Shown: piece after piece, positions 38,675 through 50,582 of the stretch | How the letters are laid out: every line of letters begins with the position of its first letter | Position numbering within the stretch: position 1 is the first letter of the stretch | From: Parapristionchus giblindavisi | Taxonomy: Eukaryota > Nematoda > Chromadorea > Rhabditida > Diplogasteridae | Direction: 5' to 3' | Length of the DNA stretch: 64,000 nt | Assembly: GCA_943737045.1 (NCBI GenBank) | Contig: CALSFV010000012.1 | Location: 372,001 to 436,000, forward strand | Notes under the pieces: generated by a model | Seen by the model: the letters and a program-made list of their open reading frames with translations, nothing else | What the model was told of the DNA's origin: nothing | Database searches by the model: none | Program-made: the position numbers and the translations under genes

Positions 38675-41415
38675 TCAATCGATAGTACCGGAAGTGGTAT
38701 AAGGAGAGGGCGTGGCCAATTCTCGTGCTGCTACGAATGATCTATCGATTTCATTGAGAAGACGAGTAGTTGATGACTCACGACGAGGCTGATATAGCTA
38801 ATTTTAATAATATCTAAAATACCATGAATAATGAATATTATCTATAATACATATTGTTCTTGATAGCCGAATGTGAACTAGAAAATTAAAAAAAAAAACT
38901 AATCGATGTAAAGTAACCTGATCAGCGTATGCCATAGGGTTAACAAGACCGCGTGGCATTCCTCGAGAAAGCTGAAACGACAAATGGGATATTGATTAAC
39001 AATAATCGAACTATTGTCATTTATAGTTTCGGAAAGTAGATAATTTCACGAAAAAAGGATCAAAGCAGAAAAAAAGGATGTCTGAGAAAAAAGTCACCTT
39101 TCCCGTTTCGACAAATGTCCATCTTCTTCCGGGATTGAAGTCCGGTGGGAGTATCTTTCGATTTACTTTAGGAATTGAATGAGTCTGAAATTAATCACAA
39201 AGTTGCAATCTATCAAATTTTTATTTTTCGCTCAATATGATATAGCAAGTTCACTTATTATCAAGTTTCATTCCATTTAGCTAACATCACTTTCCAGGGC
39301 TGTGTATTTTCTGTTTTTTTTTTCAGAAAAAAATCACTAACATTCCCCTTTGTAATGAACTCTAATTCTTGATTTTTTGCTCCTTGTTGCAGTTGTTTTA
39401 AGAAAATTTACGAAAATATTTTTTCCAACACAGCCCTGTATTATACTTTTGCGAAGTGAGTTTATGGTGATCTGATTTTTATTAGGGACAATAAAATAAT
39501 ATTCAGACAAAGTTATAAAGATACCGATGCGTGATCCACGGATTGAGTTGATCCCCAATCACTTTTTGGAGATGAAAGAACGGTGATCTGTGGATGAACA
39601 GGAGGTTTTGATGATGAGAACTGAAATTTATTTATGCAACAATTATTATATTACTATACTTTCATTTCCCTCATTATATTGGAAGGCGATGCCATAGGTC
39701 GAATAGCTAGGTTATCGGTTTTAAAAATCCGGTAAGGTTTTTCGATTTTTATGAAATTTTGGCTCAAAATCCGGTCAGGCTTGGTGCTTTATAACATACT
39801 TTTCGACCTATGGGCGATGGATATTTACTAACGGTTTGTATTGCAAAACATCAAAACACAGTTGTGATTATTTACCAATTTTGCATTTAAATTCGAATTA
39901 TTTTTGAACAACAACCTTATTCGTGCTTGGAATGGGAGATTCATTAAAAACATCGAGCATACTCTCTGCTGGTGATCGAATATATGGAGAGATCTAAATA
40001 TTTATTTTATAAACGTAATGGAATTAAATATAATGACCTACCGATTCAGGAGCTGCATGTGTTGGAATGAGTAGCTTATTCAGAGGTGCGAAATGGGCTG
40101 AAATAAATCGAAATGAACCGTGTTCAAAGGTTGCAATTTCATTATAATTTTACATTTGTGAACTTTTTCTATTGATTTTTTCTATATTCTCGGATGACAA
40201 ATACATTACAGTTCACAAGAGAAAAAAAATAAATTCTCCTCTCCTTGAGAAATTAAAGTTTTCCGATCCCTTGCTTAGTTTAGTAACCGAACCGAAACCA
40301 CCGAACCAGAGGTGCCAAAAACATTGGGGTAGTGAGGACCAGCCATGGGCATGTAAAAAGCTATATCTTTCTCGAAATTATTGTACCTGACTGCCCTAGG
40401 AAACCGCATTGACCTCATAAATTTCAATTTTTGAATTTCGTTAAAGCATTTCCATAACTAATAGAAAAAATAATACACTGACATTTATCATTGTCCCTTG
40501 ATAGATATGGAACTCGATCAGGAGCGAAGATAGGCTCACATCCAATTGAATTTGATATGATACGATCAGTTTGAGTTGATTTGTCCAACTTAAACAGAAA
40601 TTACATAACAAAAGTTCTTCATTATTCACTTGTGACTTCTGAATGGTTTTTTAACCATAAATTGAGTATTCACTATCATAATTATGGACAAACTTGTTTC
40701 AGTCGTTGTCTCATCTCTCGTATCAATTCTTGTCGTTGTCGTCGACGAGCGAAAGGAAGAACCTATAATATTTTTGGGATTCTTTTTTTTACTTTTTAGG
40801 TATGCATAAGAACTTAATAATCAGTAAAATCTAATTGACTTATTTTAAACTCCGTAAATGATTTCTCCTTTAGGAAAGTTTTTGAATTTATCACCTTTGC
40901 TATTCTTTCGCCAGCTTCTGCTTTCGATGCTTTTGCATGTTCTCGTAAACGAGCCTTCCTCTTCTTCCATACTCTCCACATATCGATGAAACCTACGAAA
41001 GATCAAAGATCAATTCCACGTTGTTATGATCAATGATCGAATATCAAAACTGACCGATCTTATCTCCTCTGAGGGCTCGTGCTTCAGGATCTGTACTATA
41101 TTCTTCCATTAGTGATAGAAGAAGCTCTTCGAAGAGTTTCTCCAATTTCAACTGAAATCTCTACAACGTTTAGCTGCATGAAACAACATTTTACACATGT
41201 GGATATATTACGTGAAAAGTACACAAATACAAAATCGACATGGAACTCTTTAGATAACTCAATTGTAACTGTGCAAAACCCTGTGTACTTTAGTTCTTAT
41301 GTTCGTAATTTAGTACTGTGACCTAGCTGTTACAGTTCTTTTCACTTCTTCTTATTTTTTCACTTGTACTATCAATTATTTTTAACTTTGTCATGAAATT
41401 GAAAGATGCGATAAA

Positions 41416-41446
<31 letters not shown>

Positions 41447-44400
41447 ATGCTAAATAAATTGAAAATAATCAATAATAAACAAACTTGTATGACATTGATG
41501 CACATTGATACTAGAGAAAGACCAATCATGATCAATCCAAAGATCAGAAACATATCCTCGGAATTTGTTGGCGTTACATCACCTAATTTCAATTTATTAC
41601 AGATTAGAGATGGTACAAAACTGTGCTGCTCAATCGGATAATTTAACTCTCTCCAATCATTAAATTTTCTTTCCCAAGAGAAGATAATTCCTTCAAGATT
41701 CGGAATTAAAAGAACACATACCATATCCAATTGTTGTAAGCGAACAGAAGAAGAAGTAGAAACTTTTGAAGTAGTCCCAGTCTTCTTCGAATCTGAAAAG
41801 AAAATTATAATTTCAAATATGCTATTTATAATAAAAAGTTTATAAATGTTTCCGAAAAATATGTATATCGCTTTGTCTTGAATAATGAATATTGAGCGTA
41901 TAAAAATCACTTGTTTTATTTGTAGAAGAGACTTTCTTGTTTCGCATGGTTCAGAAACTATGCCGATCTCTTTTATATATCAAATGGCTCGCGGCGAAGG
42001 TAAGCCGGGTTAGGTGAGAATCAGCGGAGAGACAATCGAGGGGCGGGGCGAGATCTAGTCTTTGAGCGACTTCCGTTCTTTAGAGACCAGTGTCATTTTC
42101 TTATGCAAGTACGATTTATACGCACAATAATACAGTAGGAGTTTATAATGGAAATCGTTGAGAGACAATCAATAAATGTTCACCTACCGTAGATAAATAC
42201 CAGCACATAAAAACATCCATCCAAAAGCGACTCCAATAGCAAATGGAAGTGGAATCTCAGTGGGTGTGACATGATGTTCATTGCCTGTATCAGGTGAAGA
42301 CTGCCCTACCACAGCGTTCATTACCCTCAAATTGTCCATTTACTCAATATCAGCTAACCAAGAAAGTGAGTGTACCTGCACAATTTCTGGTAAAAACTGG
42401 CCAATGCGGTCAGAGAAAGCCGACCGAGCTGGAAATATACATATTATTCTGTCTTCAGTAACTAAACTCAGTGGTTAGAAATTTATTTTAACCACTTTTT
42501 CATAGTATTTTTAATATACAGTACAGCAGATTCCCCCAGTTAAAATGCGGTACGCGGGGTGACCCCGGGTGACTCCTCATGTCTCATCGAATTATTACTC
42601 TGTGAATATTGAATATCAGGTGTCGAAGTTATTTTTGTTGTATTACTCTGTGTCTGAACTATTTTATCACATAAAGTTTGGAATTTAAAAAAATAAATAG
42701 CTCGATAAAATAAATAATAATGCAAATTACAGTATGACACGATTAGGGCTGCTATGCAGTGTGGCGAATCGTGATAAACTTTTTTCTCTTATTTTTGCGT
42801 GTTTTTAAACGTATTTCTTTGTTTATTTCATTTATTCCGACTTTAATTTTGTATTGTGCGCATGCGCACAACAACCGATCAGAAAGATAAGCCTTTTCGT
42901 CAGGGCAACGTGTTTTCGTTAAAAAAAACTCAACCAGAAGTGCGCTGTATGCCCTCTCCACTATCAAACGCAAACAGACATGCACACAATACAAAATTAA
43001 AGTCGGTATAAATGAAATGAACAAAGAAAAACGTTTAAAAACACGCAAAAATAAGGGGGGAAAATTTATCACGATTCGCCACACTGCATAGCAGCCCTAA
43101 TCGTGTCATACTGTAATTTGCATTATTATTTATTTTATCGAGCTATTTATTTTTTTTAAATTCCAAACTTTATGTGATAAAATAGTTCAGACACAGAGTA
43201 ATACAACAAAAATAACTTCGACACCTGATATTCAATATTCACAGAGTAATAATTCGATGAGATATGAGGAGTCACCCGGGGTCACCCCGCGTACCGCATT
43301 TTAACTGGGGGAATCTGCTGTACTGTACAAAGCAACAGATTTAAAAAAAAATTAAAATTATAATGATTTCATACACTGACCTTGTGTAATATCATGAGCA
43401 CGAGTGGAATACCAACAATAGCGTACAACATCACAGCAAGTTGACCAGATCGAGATTTAGCCGTGATGTTACCGTATCCAATTGTTGTGTATGTTGTCAC
43501 TTTAATGGAGCACCATTATTTTATCAATTCAAGATGTTGATTCATAATAATGCATACTTCGATTTAGACGAAATTAGAGAAAATATGAATTTCATTAATA
43601 AAATTAAAATGAAGACTCTGACCCGCCAAGAGCATTGCATTCCAGAATGTCCAAACGGGTGTGAGGACATGATTGAGTCCAGTTAGTGTGTCGAATCTTG
43701 AAAGAAACATTGTTTTGCCTCCATTTCCCCCCATAGTATACAACCAACGAACACACAATCTCAAAGTTCCCCGCTCTGGCCATACAATCAGAGAGACAAA
43801 AGTGTGATGGGAGCTGACATTTTCAAAAAAAAACTTGCGGTGGTCATTTAACAAGTACACACTCACCGTTCAACAGCCAATTCAATTTGTGTTGTAGTCC
43901 AATTGTAATCCTTGTTCTCCACTCCTATCTCCCAACATCGAAGGGCTAACTGAAATAGCAGAATTTGTATGAATAACAGTGTCAGTGACATTTTATGAAA
44001 ATACCTGTTCTGTGTAATTTCGCAAGGCGTGAATCCTTCCAAAGTTAGTGTACATAATCGGTCTCCACAAAGGTTCGGTATTTCGAGGGCGAAGAGCCTA
44101 CAATCAATGTAAAAAAAAGTAATGGTTGAATAAAATCAAAACCTGCTGCTTGTGTGTTTCCTGTTCAGTGAGGTAATAGGCAGAGAGTGCGTACCAGTAG
44201 ACTTTCTGAAATCACCATCTCAATCTTTCAAAGGAGTAAACCATTCCATTAACAAGTTCAGTAACATTGTATGTACATTCTATTCATTAATTACATTTAT
44301 ATTCATTTTATTCACTTACTTTATGTAGTTGATTCAACGCAAATTTTCTATATCCTCTGAGATGGCGATGAAGGGCCACTGAATTCTTTCTGAAAAAAGA

Positions 44401-45605
44401 AGGTTTATAAACCAAAACAAAGTACGAAAGAACTCATCGATTATACTAACAGATTTGAAAACAGAAGGGTTTAATTACCCAAGTTTGAGGTATTATTCCA
44501 ACTGATGATGGTGATTATCACCGAAACGTCTTGAAATAAATCTAACATCTATCTTGTCCTCCTCTATTGGGCTTCACATAGACAACATCAATATTCATTC
44601 ATAATGACAAGAATAACAAAGCTCTATTTATACTAACAGATTTCATACTACACATAATAAATGCAGAATTGATATGGTAATGGCGTTAATCTCACTGAAA
44701 TTGTTGTTGTAAAGTAGTGACCCTCTTCTGTATATCATCCACATCCGCTCGTAGTCCTTCCTTCTCAAGACGAATGAAACGGGACTGACAATTTCATATT
44801 TATAAAAACATCAATTTACATATACCAATATACATTGAGAAAAGTGAATTGAAACTTGTGATGTCATGAGCTATCAAACCTCACAATATACGATAAATAA
44901 TAATGTTACAACAATATGTTACCTTTTGTAATATAAGTTCAATCTCTGGTGGCGATTCGATTCGATAAAAGATATAACCACCAATGATTGAATATGCGAT
45001 GAGAACCAATACTGGTAGTAGATAGTGGACCCGGGACTTCTCGTATGCGAACTAAAAGATCAAAAATCAACGATTAAATTGCATAAACCAAAGATCAAAC
45101 TCGAGAGATCAAAGATCAAACCTGCGCATAGGCAGTGAATCTCATCCATCCCGTAGATCGATCTGTTCGTTTCTTAGCAAATGCAGCACTCCAGATTCGT
45201 TCATTGAGGAGAACTGTCTGAAATTTAAAAGTCGCGAATTTACGAACTTGAAAGATAAATGTATAGAAAATAACAAGCGGGGATTGAACCCTCGTGTCGC
45301 CCTGACAAGGAATACTAGACTACACCGGAGATCGGAGTGCCACTTTCTTGACCCCAAGTTCTTTGTGATAGTAGTAAATCTCAAATTCCCTGGTTCTCCT
45401 TCTAATTAAGAGAGCAACAGTTTGCAAGCAACAAATGAAAATGTTTACAATTGCTCTTGATAAAGGGGTAGAGATTTTCCACTTATTATCTCTATTGGAT
45501 TAAATAATAATAATTATGAAGAATGGATCCAAAGATTACATTGAATGTTTCATCATTAGAGTGAGGACTGCCGAAACGTGGAACGGTAGGGAAGGAAAGA
45601 GCCAT
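38675..45605 (-). CDS. twk: TWK-type two-pore-domain (K2P) potassium channel
   Basis: Complete 701-residue model from 24 exons: 45540-45605, 45122-45217, 44923-45051, 44696-44784, 44320-44389, 44143-44205, 44005-44097, 43867-43949, 43623-43696, 43381-43499, 42376-42428, 42188-42325, 41722-41792, 41485-41582, 41055-41151, 40895-40992, 40694-40762, 40483-40588, 40042-40097, 39916-39993, 39525-39620, 39098-39184, 38918-38971 and 38675-38797. M1 is LLPVLVLIAYSIIGGYIFY (exon 3). The two pore filters are TTYTTIGYG (exons 9-10) and CSLTTIGYG (exon 13). M2 and M3 lie in exons 10 and 12; M4 ends VSMCINVIQ (exon 14). The background K+ conductance acts at the plasma membrane. The M1-P1 loop is long, about 160 residues over exons 4-9, with a coiled-coil-like part. 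The C-tail of about 300 residues begins with a basic coiled-coil stretch. Intron 10 holds an 807-bp foldback element. Which twk member it is cannot be told. Confidence 0.94.
39295..39438. mobile_element. Small CAGGGCTGTG-ended MITE in a TWK intron
   Basis: The 144-bp segment begins CAGGGCTGTG and ends CACAGCCCTG. The ends match the hAT-like elements elsewhere in the window in type, but the flanking 8-mers are not duplicated, so the insertion is old or one edge is off. Confidence 0.5.
41419..41447. repeat. (ATT)n microsatellite in a TWK intron
   Basis: About nine ATT units between exons 14 and 15 of the channel gene. Confidence 0.9.
42519..43325. mobile_element. Foldback Tc1/mariner-type element in TWK intron 10
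   Basis: The element begins CAGTACAGCAGATTCCCCC and ends with its inverse, inside a TA duplication (42517-42518 and 43326-43327). The arms of roughly 340 bp (42519-42855 and 42988-43325) are nearly identical inverted copies around a loop of about 130 bp. CAGT termini plus TA targets fit the Tc1/mariner superfamily. No transposase is encoded; the open frame at 42752-43084 merely spans the hairpin. Confidence 0.88.
45279..45346 (-). pseudogene. tRNA-like sequence (tRNA pseudogene or SINE head)
   Basis: On the minus strand the segment carries a good B box (GGGTTCAATCCCC) and an A-box-like stretch (GGTGTAGTCTAGTA). The candidate anticodon arm is CC-TTGTCAG-GG. The acceptor ends do not pair and the D arm is short, so it is not a functional tRNA. 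It lies in the first intron of the TWK gene. Confidence 0.45.
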
Positions 45606-46289
45606 ATGAGAGGTCAAAGATCAAAGATCAAAGATCGATTCTAGGTCACACTCATGACCTGAAAATGGAATAATTTAAAATAAGGCGCAAAATGAGTAAA
45701 GCCTAATTTGTAATAGATGGTTAGAGAGGAGAGGGAGAGAGAAAGGGAGAGGGTGAGACGGAATAAGGAGAGGGAGGGAGAAAGGGAGAGGGAGAGATGG
45801 AATAAGGAGAGGGAGAGAGGACGGGAGAGGGAGAGACCGAAATAAGGAGAGGGAGACAGCTCTTTGGCTCACCCACAGCCATACACACAGCGGTTTTGAT
45901 TGAATTAACAATGTATTGGGAGGGAAAAGAAGAGAAAGATAGACAGGGTTGATGAAGATGAAGATGATGAGCCCAGTATACAATTATAGATACGAATTAG
46001 ATATTTCCGATTCTTCTATCATTATTACTTATTAACATTTATATTTGATGGAATAAATAAATGAATAAATAATTCTTACAGGAGCAATCACAGAAAAAAT
46101 ACTAAAGAAAGAAGATCTCATTGTCTCAAACTCCAGATCCAGCGATTCCACTGCTTTGTTCATCTTAATAAGGAGTGTTATTCTGTAACTGTAAACTGAT
46201 GGAATATAACTTTCAAAGGTATAAAATATAATACATCTATAGACGAGATTTTTTTTCAATTGAGATCAAAAAAGGTTGCTTTTTAAAGT
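45606..46289. other. Upstream flank of the TWK gene
   Basis: Expected promoter region of the channel gene. Directly upstream of the ATG, AAAGATC is repeated three times (about 45615-45636), followed by a GA-rich minisatellite. No gene is seen. Confidence 0.45.
45721..45860. repeat. GA-rich minisatellite with GGAATAAG spacers
   Basis: Blocks of GAGAGGGAGAGA alternate with (G)AATAAGGAGAGG at intervals of about 30-40 bp, three to four times. Confidence 0.8.
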
Positions 46290-47250
46290 TGATTGTTGAT
46301 CTTTGATCTTTACCTTGTTCCCATTCCTCTACTCTCGCGAGTTCATCGCTTTCTATAGATAGCGTATACGAGAGTACCGACAGAGTGAGAGAGTGTTGGT
46401 CAGCTAGAGAGTGCAGAGAAAGAAGTAGTGCACCCTCTTCAATGATCTACTATCAATAGTGTTGACCCATTCCATATTGGCGATTCCCTAACTCGTCGAT
46501 CTCTTCCCCTCTGTAACGGAATCGATATAATGTTATTTTTCGAATGTTAAAGCTCTGAAACGATGATGAAACAATGAAAATGAAGTTGAGGAAGTTAATT
46601 TTTCTGATCTTTGATCTTTGTATTTGTGTGAGTGTTGATTCATTAGCGTTTACATCCATTCTAGATTGCTTTCCTGCCTGTTTAAGTCTACTTCTCGCTA
46701 TAAATTCCTCATGTATTTTGTAGTTCAGATCCTTGTTATCCTTCTTCCTTTTCCTTCTCTATTCCTCCCTACCTCTCTATCTCTCACCTCTACTTCTTTC
46801 TTCTTCCCATACACTTGCCTTGTTCTCTCTACCTCTGTCCACCTTTCTGCTTCTAATTTTCTTTTATCAGTAGTGTTATATCATCCTTGTACTGTCCTTG
46901 TCTAGTTCTAAATCTATTGTCTATCAATTTGCATATGATTATCATAATGAATTTCTTCTTATTCCGATCTCTTGCAGTCTTCGGTAGTTTTGTTCTCTCA
47001 CTCTCTGCGATTTTTCTCATTTTCCTATGTCTCTTCCTTATAGTCTCTCTCTCTTCTCCACCTCTCTCGTGATTATTGATCTGATTGTTTTTTCTTATTG
47101 TTATTTTGTTCATTTGCAGTCTATATTCGCTCGTTTTTGTCTAGGATTCATATTCCAAATTTCAAGCTGGCCGCTCTAGAAACTCTTTCGCTTTTCATTA
47201 CTTTGCTCTACGATGATAGAGTTGGCTAATGTGAAAACAATTTCAGATCA
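46290..47250 (+). repeat. Repeat family R, copy left of the Maverick core
   Basis: This segment shares ordered blocks with 57770-58860 and, inverted, with 61800-62473: GACAGAGTGAGAGAGTG, then AGAGTGCAGAGAAAGAAG, GTGTTGACCCATT, TTGCATATGATTATC, GCAGTCTTCGG, CTCTCGTGATTAT and AGGATTCATATT. Similarity is moderate and interrupted by pyrimidine-rich sequence, so this copy is older than the palindrome arms. Its orientation mirrors the right-hand copy around 47.9-57 kb, so it may be the left terminal repeat of the Maverick. Confidence 0.55.
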
Positions 47251-47289
47251 GTAGTATACAATCGGTACGCGCTAGAATAGGGTTTGGCC

Positions 47290-47512
47290 CTCCTCTGCCC
47301 CCCCCCCCCCTTTTCAAATTTCTCATTTTCATCCATTTTACAACTTTTACACCAGCATTTCATTGAAATATCATCAAAAACATCATTTTTCAAACATTCT
47401 AATTTTCCCTCTTTTACCCCCGACCCAGGGTTTCACCCCTCTGCCCCCCTCCTCTGCCTTCCTCTGCCCTCCTCTGCCCTCCTCTGCCCTCCTCTGCCCA
47501 GGGTTTGCCTTC
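47290..47512 (+). repeat. CCTCTGCCC minisatellite blocks
   Basis: A C-run at 47297-47310 follows CCTCTGCC; about 140 bp later CCTCTGCCCT is repeated five to six times (47436-47502). Both blocks end in (C)AGGGTTTG or lie near GGGTTTGGC, suggesting one duplicated unit. Confidence 0.8.
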
Positions 47513-47890
47513 CCGACTTTTTAACCATTTTAAAATGTTTCTCAGCCATTTCCTATTCCTTTGACACACAAAAATCAACAAACACATTTACCTCATCTGA
47601 GCAAATTTCCCAGTCAAGGCATCAATCAATTTTTCGACATATCTAAAATATAGTTTTGCTCAATAACACGCATTTAAAATTTCATTCAAAAATATTAACT
47701 TTGAAGCGAGATATAAGCGAAAATGAGATAATTTATGCAAAAAAAGTGAAGAAAAAAGTGAAGACAATTTCTCATACTCTGACGAGATTTTTTTGAAAGG
47801 ATTCCACTCTCCTCTTCTTATCAGACTCTGATAAGAGATAGTGTGCTTCTTTTGTGCACTCTTATGAATGCATAGTTTTCTCCCTTGTAA

Positions 47891-49170
47891 ATGTACTGCT
47901 TGAAGTGCAAGGAAAAACAAAAACCATAGATATATCAACATTTGTTTCAAAGAATGGTAAAAATATGCTAAAAGGGAAATGTATAGTTTGTAACAATATA
48001 AAGTGTACTATGAATTCGACTACAAAATTTGGCGATGGATTTGAGACAAATCGAGACATAAATGAAAGAAATGTGAAGGATAATAATCCAAAAAGCGATG
48101 ACACTAAAACTCGACAAATGAAGAAAAGGTACTATGATCCGAAAACAGGGTTCTGTGGTGTCAATGAATTACAACGTATGACGAAAATACCTTTCAAAAA
48201 AGTCCAAGAATTCTTGAATGAACAAGATGTATATACTCTACACAAACCCGCACGTAAAAATTTTACAACTGAAAGAGTTTACTTTCACGAAATAGATGAA
48301 CAATGGCAATCAGATCTTGTTGAAATGATTCCTTATGCTGCTGAAAATGATGGATACAAGTATCTATTAACAACAATCGATTGTTTCAGTAAATATGCTT
48401 GGGTCATTCCTTTGAAAAATAAAACGGGAAAAGAAACTAGTGATGCTTTACAATCAATTTTCACTTCCAGGAAACCAAAGAAAATGCAAACAGATAATGG
48501 CAAAGAGTATTACAATAAAGAAATGAACAATCTTTTCAAAAAGCTTGAAATCAATCATTTTTCAACTTATTCAGATAAAAAAGCATCAATTATTGAAAGA
48601 TTCAATAGAACTCTCAAAGAAAAAATGTGGAAAATCTTTACTTATAACGGAAATCACAGATGGATAGAAATTCTTCAAGATCTTGTCAAGGGTTATAACA
48701 ACCATTATCATCGCTCCATTAAAATGACTCCAATCGAAGCTTCAAAAATTGAGAATACACATGATGTTCATGATAATTTGTTCCCATTTCAAAGCCAAGA
48801 TGGAATGGAGATTGAAAAATTTAGTTCAAAATTTAAAATTGGTGATACTGTCAGGATAACAAAGTATAAATCTATTTTCGCTAAAGGATATCTACCTAAT
48901 TGGAGTACCGAAATGTTTAAAATTGCTAAAGTGTTTGAAACATCTCCAGTTACGTACGAACTTGTAGATCTTGGTGAAGAAGAAATTAAAGGAAAGTTTT
49001 ATGGAGAAGAACTAACGCTATTCAACAACACTGAAGAACCATATACAGTTGAACAGATTTTAAAACGTAGAACGAAAAATGGAATAAAACAAGTTTTCGT
49101 AAAGTGGTATGGATACCCTGAAAAGTTTAATTCTTGGATTTCTGAGAGCGATATGAGTGTAAATAAATGA
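47891..49170 (+). CDS. Polinton integrase (rve core plus C-terminal chromodomain), with N-terminal zinc-ribbon remnant
   Basis: The long frame runs to 49170 without a break; it is open from about 47854, and its first in-frame ATG is at 47965. The catalytic triad is visible: Asp in QWQSDLVEM, Asp in KKMQTDNGKEYY and Glu in ASIIERFNRTLKEKMW. Upstream is the family's N-terminal segment (YYDPKTGFCGVNEL, LNEQDVYTLHKPARK). The C-terminus is a chromodomain (TVEQILKRR...VFVKWYGYPEKFNSWI). Before the core, KGKCIVCNNIKC is half of a Cys4 zinc ribbon; the other half (MYCLKCK, from ATG 47891) is one frame over, a single-base break. In related elements the ribbon is part of a small core protein, so this may be a fusion of two genes. 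The enzyme inserts element DNA into the host genome; the catalytic part here looks intact. Confidence 0.9.
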
Positions 49171-49190
49171 TACAATCGTTTTTACACAAT

Positions 49191-50555
49191 TTAAATGCTT
49201 ATCACTTTGACCCTATTTTCTTTGACTTCCACAATATTCTCACTCATTATCAGACAATAACACTTTGTACTTTGAGCAATATTTTTGCTAAAACTTGCTT
49301 TTATTGTCACATCTGGTCTGGATTGAATGATTCTATCATTCTGTTTAGAGACATCAAAAACTAGTAGTGGATAATAGTAGTAATAAACATCCTCTTCCAT
49401 AAAAATATAATCTTTCACCGATTCATAGTAACTGTTTCGGAATTCTTTAGCAAAATTGTATTGTTGAACTGCATTAAACTTGTCAAAATCAAACTTTAAG
49501 CACTCGTATGGATATCTCTCTGAGTTTAGTTCTACATAAATTTCTTCAAGTCCACAGCTGTCAAATTTACCAGCATTCATGTAATTGTTGTCTCTTCCAC
49601 ATTGAAATGCTATGACAATATATTTTATTTTATCATATTTAGTTCCAAGTTTCCAAGTAAACTCTCTGTTTCCATTAGGAATGTTGTAGCTTTCAAACTG
49701 TCTAGAAATGAAAGGCATCTGAACGAGTTTGTTACTTTCAAAAATGTTTAGCAGTTTATTTTGCATTTCAATACTTGGAACAATCTTTGGAATAATCCAT
49801 TGTAGTTTATTTATGACCATCTTTGCTGTGAACTTTGTTGGATCTGAAGAAACTATGGAATTTTTATTTTCTGGTGATCTGTATAGAGACAACTGATGTT
49901 TTCTTCCATAAATTATTCTGTTGTAACACTCTGCAAATCCAAAGACGTGTGTTAGTGGAATACAAAATGTAATGTTACCTTTTCTATTTTTTGTATATTT
50001 ATTAATTTTGTATGTTAGAATATCTTTGGTTTCGAGAATCCAACCAAATGTGTTTTGCCTATTCATAGTGGATGAATATGTCAAAAGACCTTTCATCAAA
50101 CTTGCTCTTCCAGGATCCATAATATTCTCCACTTGCATTCCATCCATACTGTAGGTTGCTCGATCAAATAAGTACATGGCAGAGTTGTTAGTCAAAGATA
50201 CTTCATCACCATCTACTAAAGCCGATCCATCCAACTTGGTCAGTTTTGCCTCCATGTAAATGTAAGATTTATGCAAAAGTAGATACTGATCACATGTTTC
50301 AATTATGAAATTGATTTCTCCATGTTGATTTAAAGGAAGCGAAACCTTTGTCAACGGTCTCTTCATTGCGCACACTATTTCTCTGTTCTCTAACAACGAG
50401 AGAGCGTAGACCGTTGAAGAGACCGTTGACAAAGGTGTCAGTCCCTTTAAACTTGATCCAGATGATGGAAATATGCTTATTAGATTTTCTTTTTGAATTG
50501 ATGTATCAGATATAACAGGATTGTCAACGAGAAGAATTCTATCAACAGCCTCCAT
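49191..50555 (-). CDS. Polinton double jelly-roll major capsid-like protein
   Basis: An intact 454-residue frame opens at ATG 50555 and converges tail-to-tail with the integrase (20 bp apart). Family landmarks: LNQHGEINFIIE, YLLLHKSYIYMEAKLTK, a central NNSAMYLFDRATYSMDGMQV and, in the C-terminal half, KYIVIAFQCGR, LEEIYVELNSERYPYE and YYPLLVFDVSKQ. This matches the widespread animal family annotated as Polinton capsid or uncharacterised F54H12.2-like proteins, as I recall it. Such proteins form the icosahedral shell of adenovirus-like particles. The N-terminal region contains a 21-bp inverted repeat (50345-50365 and 50415-50435) in the coding sequence. Preservation of so long a frame contrasts with the broken glycoprotein next door. 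Confidence 0.8.
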   Translation of the reverse strand: MEAVDRILLVDNPVISDTSIQKENLISIFPSSGSSLKGLTPLSTVSSTVYALSLLENREIVCAMKRPLTKVSLPLNQHGEINFIIETCDQYLLLHKSYIYMEAKLTKLDGSALVDGDEVSLTNNSAMYLFDRATYSMDGMQVENIMDPGRASLMKGLLTYSSTMNRQNTFGWILETKDILTYKINKYTKNRKGNITFCIPLTHVFGFAECYNRIIYGRKHQLSLYRSPENKNSIVSSDPTKFTAKMVINKLQWIIPKIVPSIEMQNKLLNIFESNKLVQMPFISRQFESYNIPNGNREFTWKLGTKYDKIKYIVIAFQCGRDNNYMNAGKFDSCGLEEIYVELNSERYPYECLKFDFDKFNAVQQYNFAKEFRNSYYESVKDYIFMEEDVYYYYYPLLVFDVSKQNDRIIQSRPDVTIKASFSKNIAQSTKCYCLIMSENIVEVKENRVKVISI

Positions 50556-50582
50556 TTAGACGTAGATTTAAATAGTAATTTT

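Noticed and set aside
41722..41960. A separate small gene starting at an ATG near 41948 and using the 41722-41792 exon in another frame
   Set aside because: The same exon in the correct frame encodes the second K2P pore (CSLTTIGYG) and joins in phase to both neighbours.
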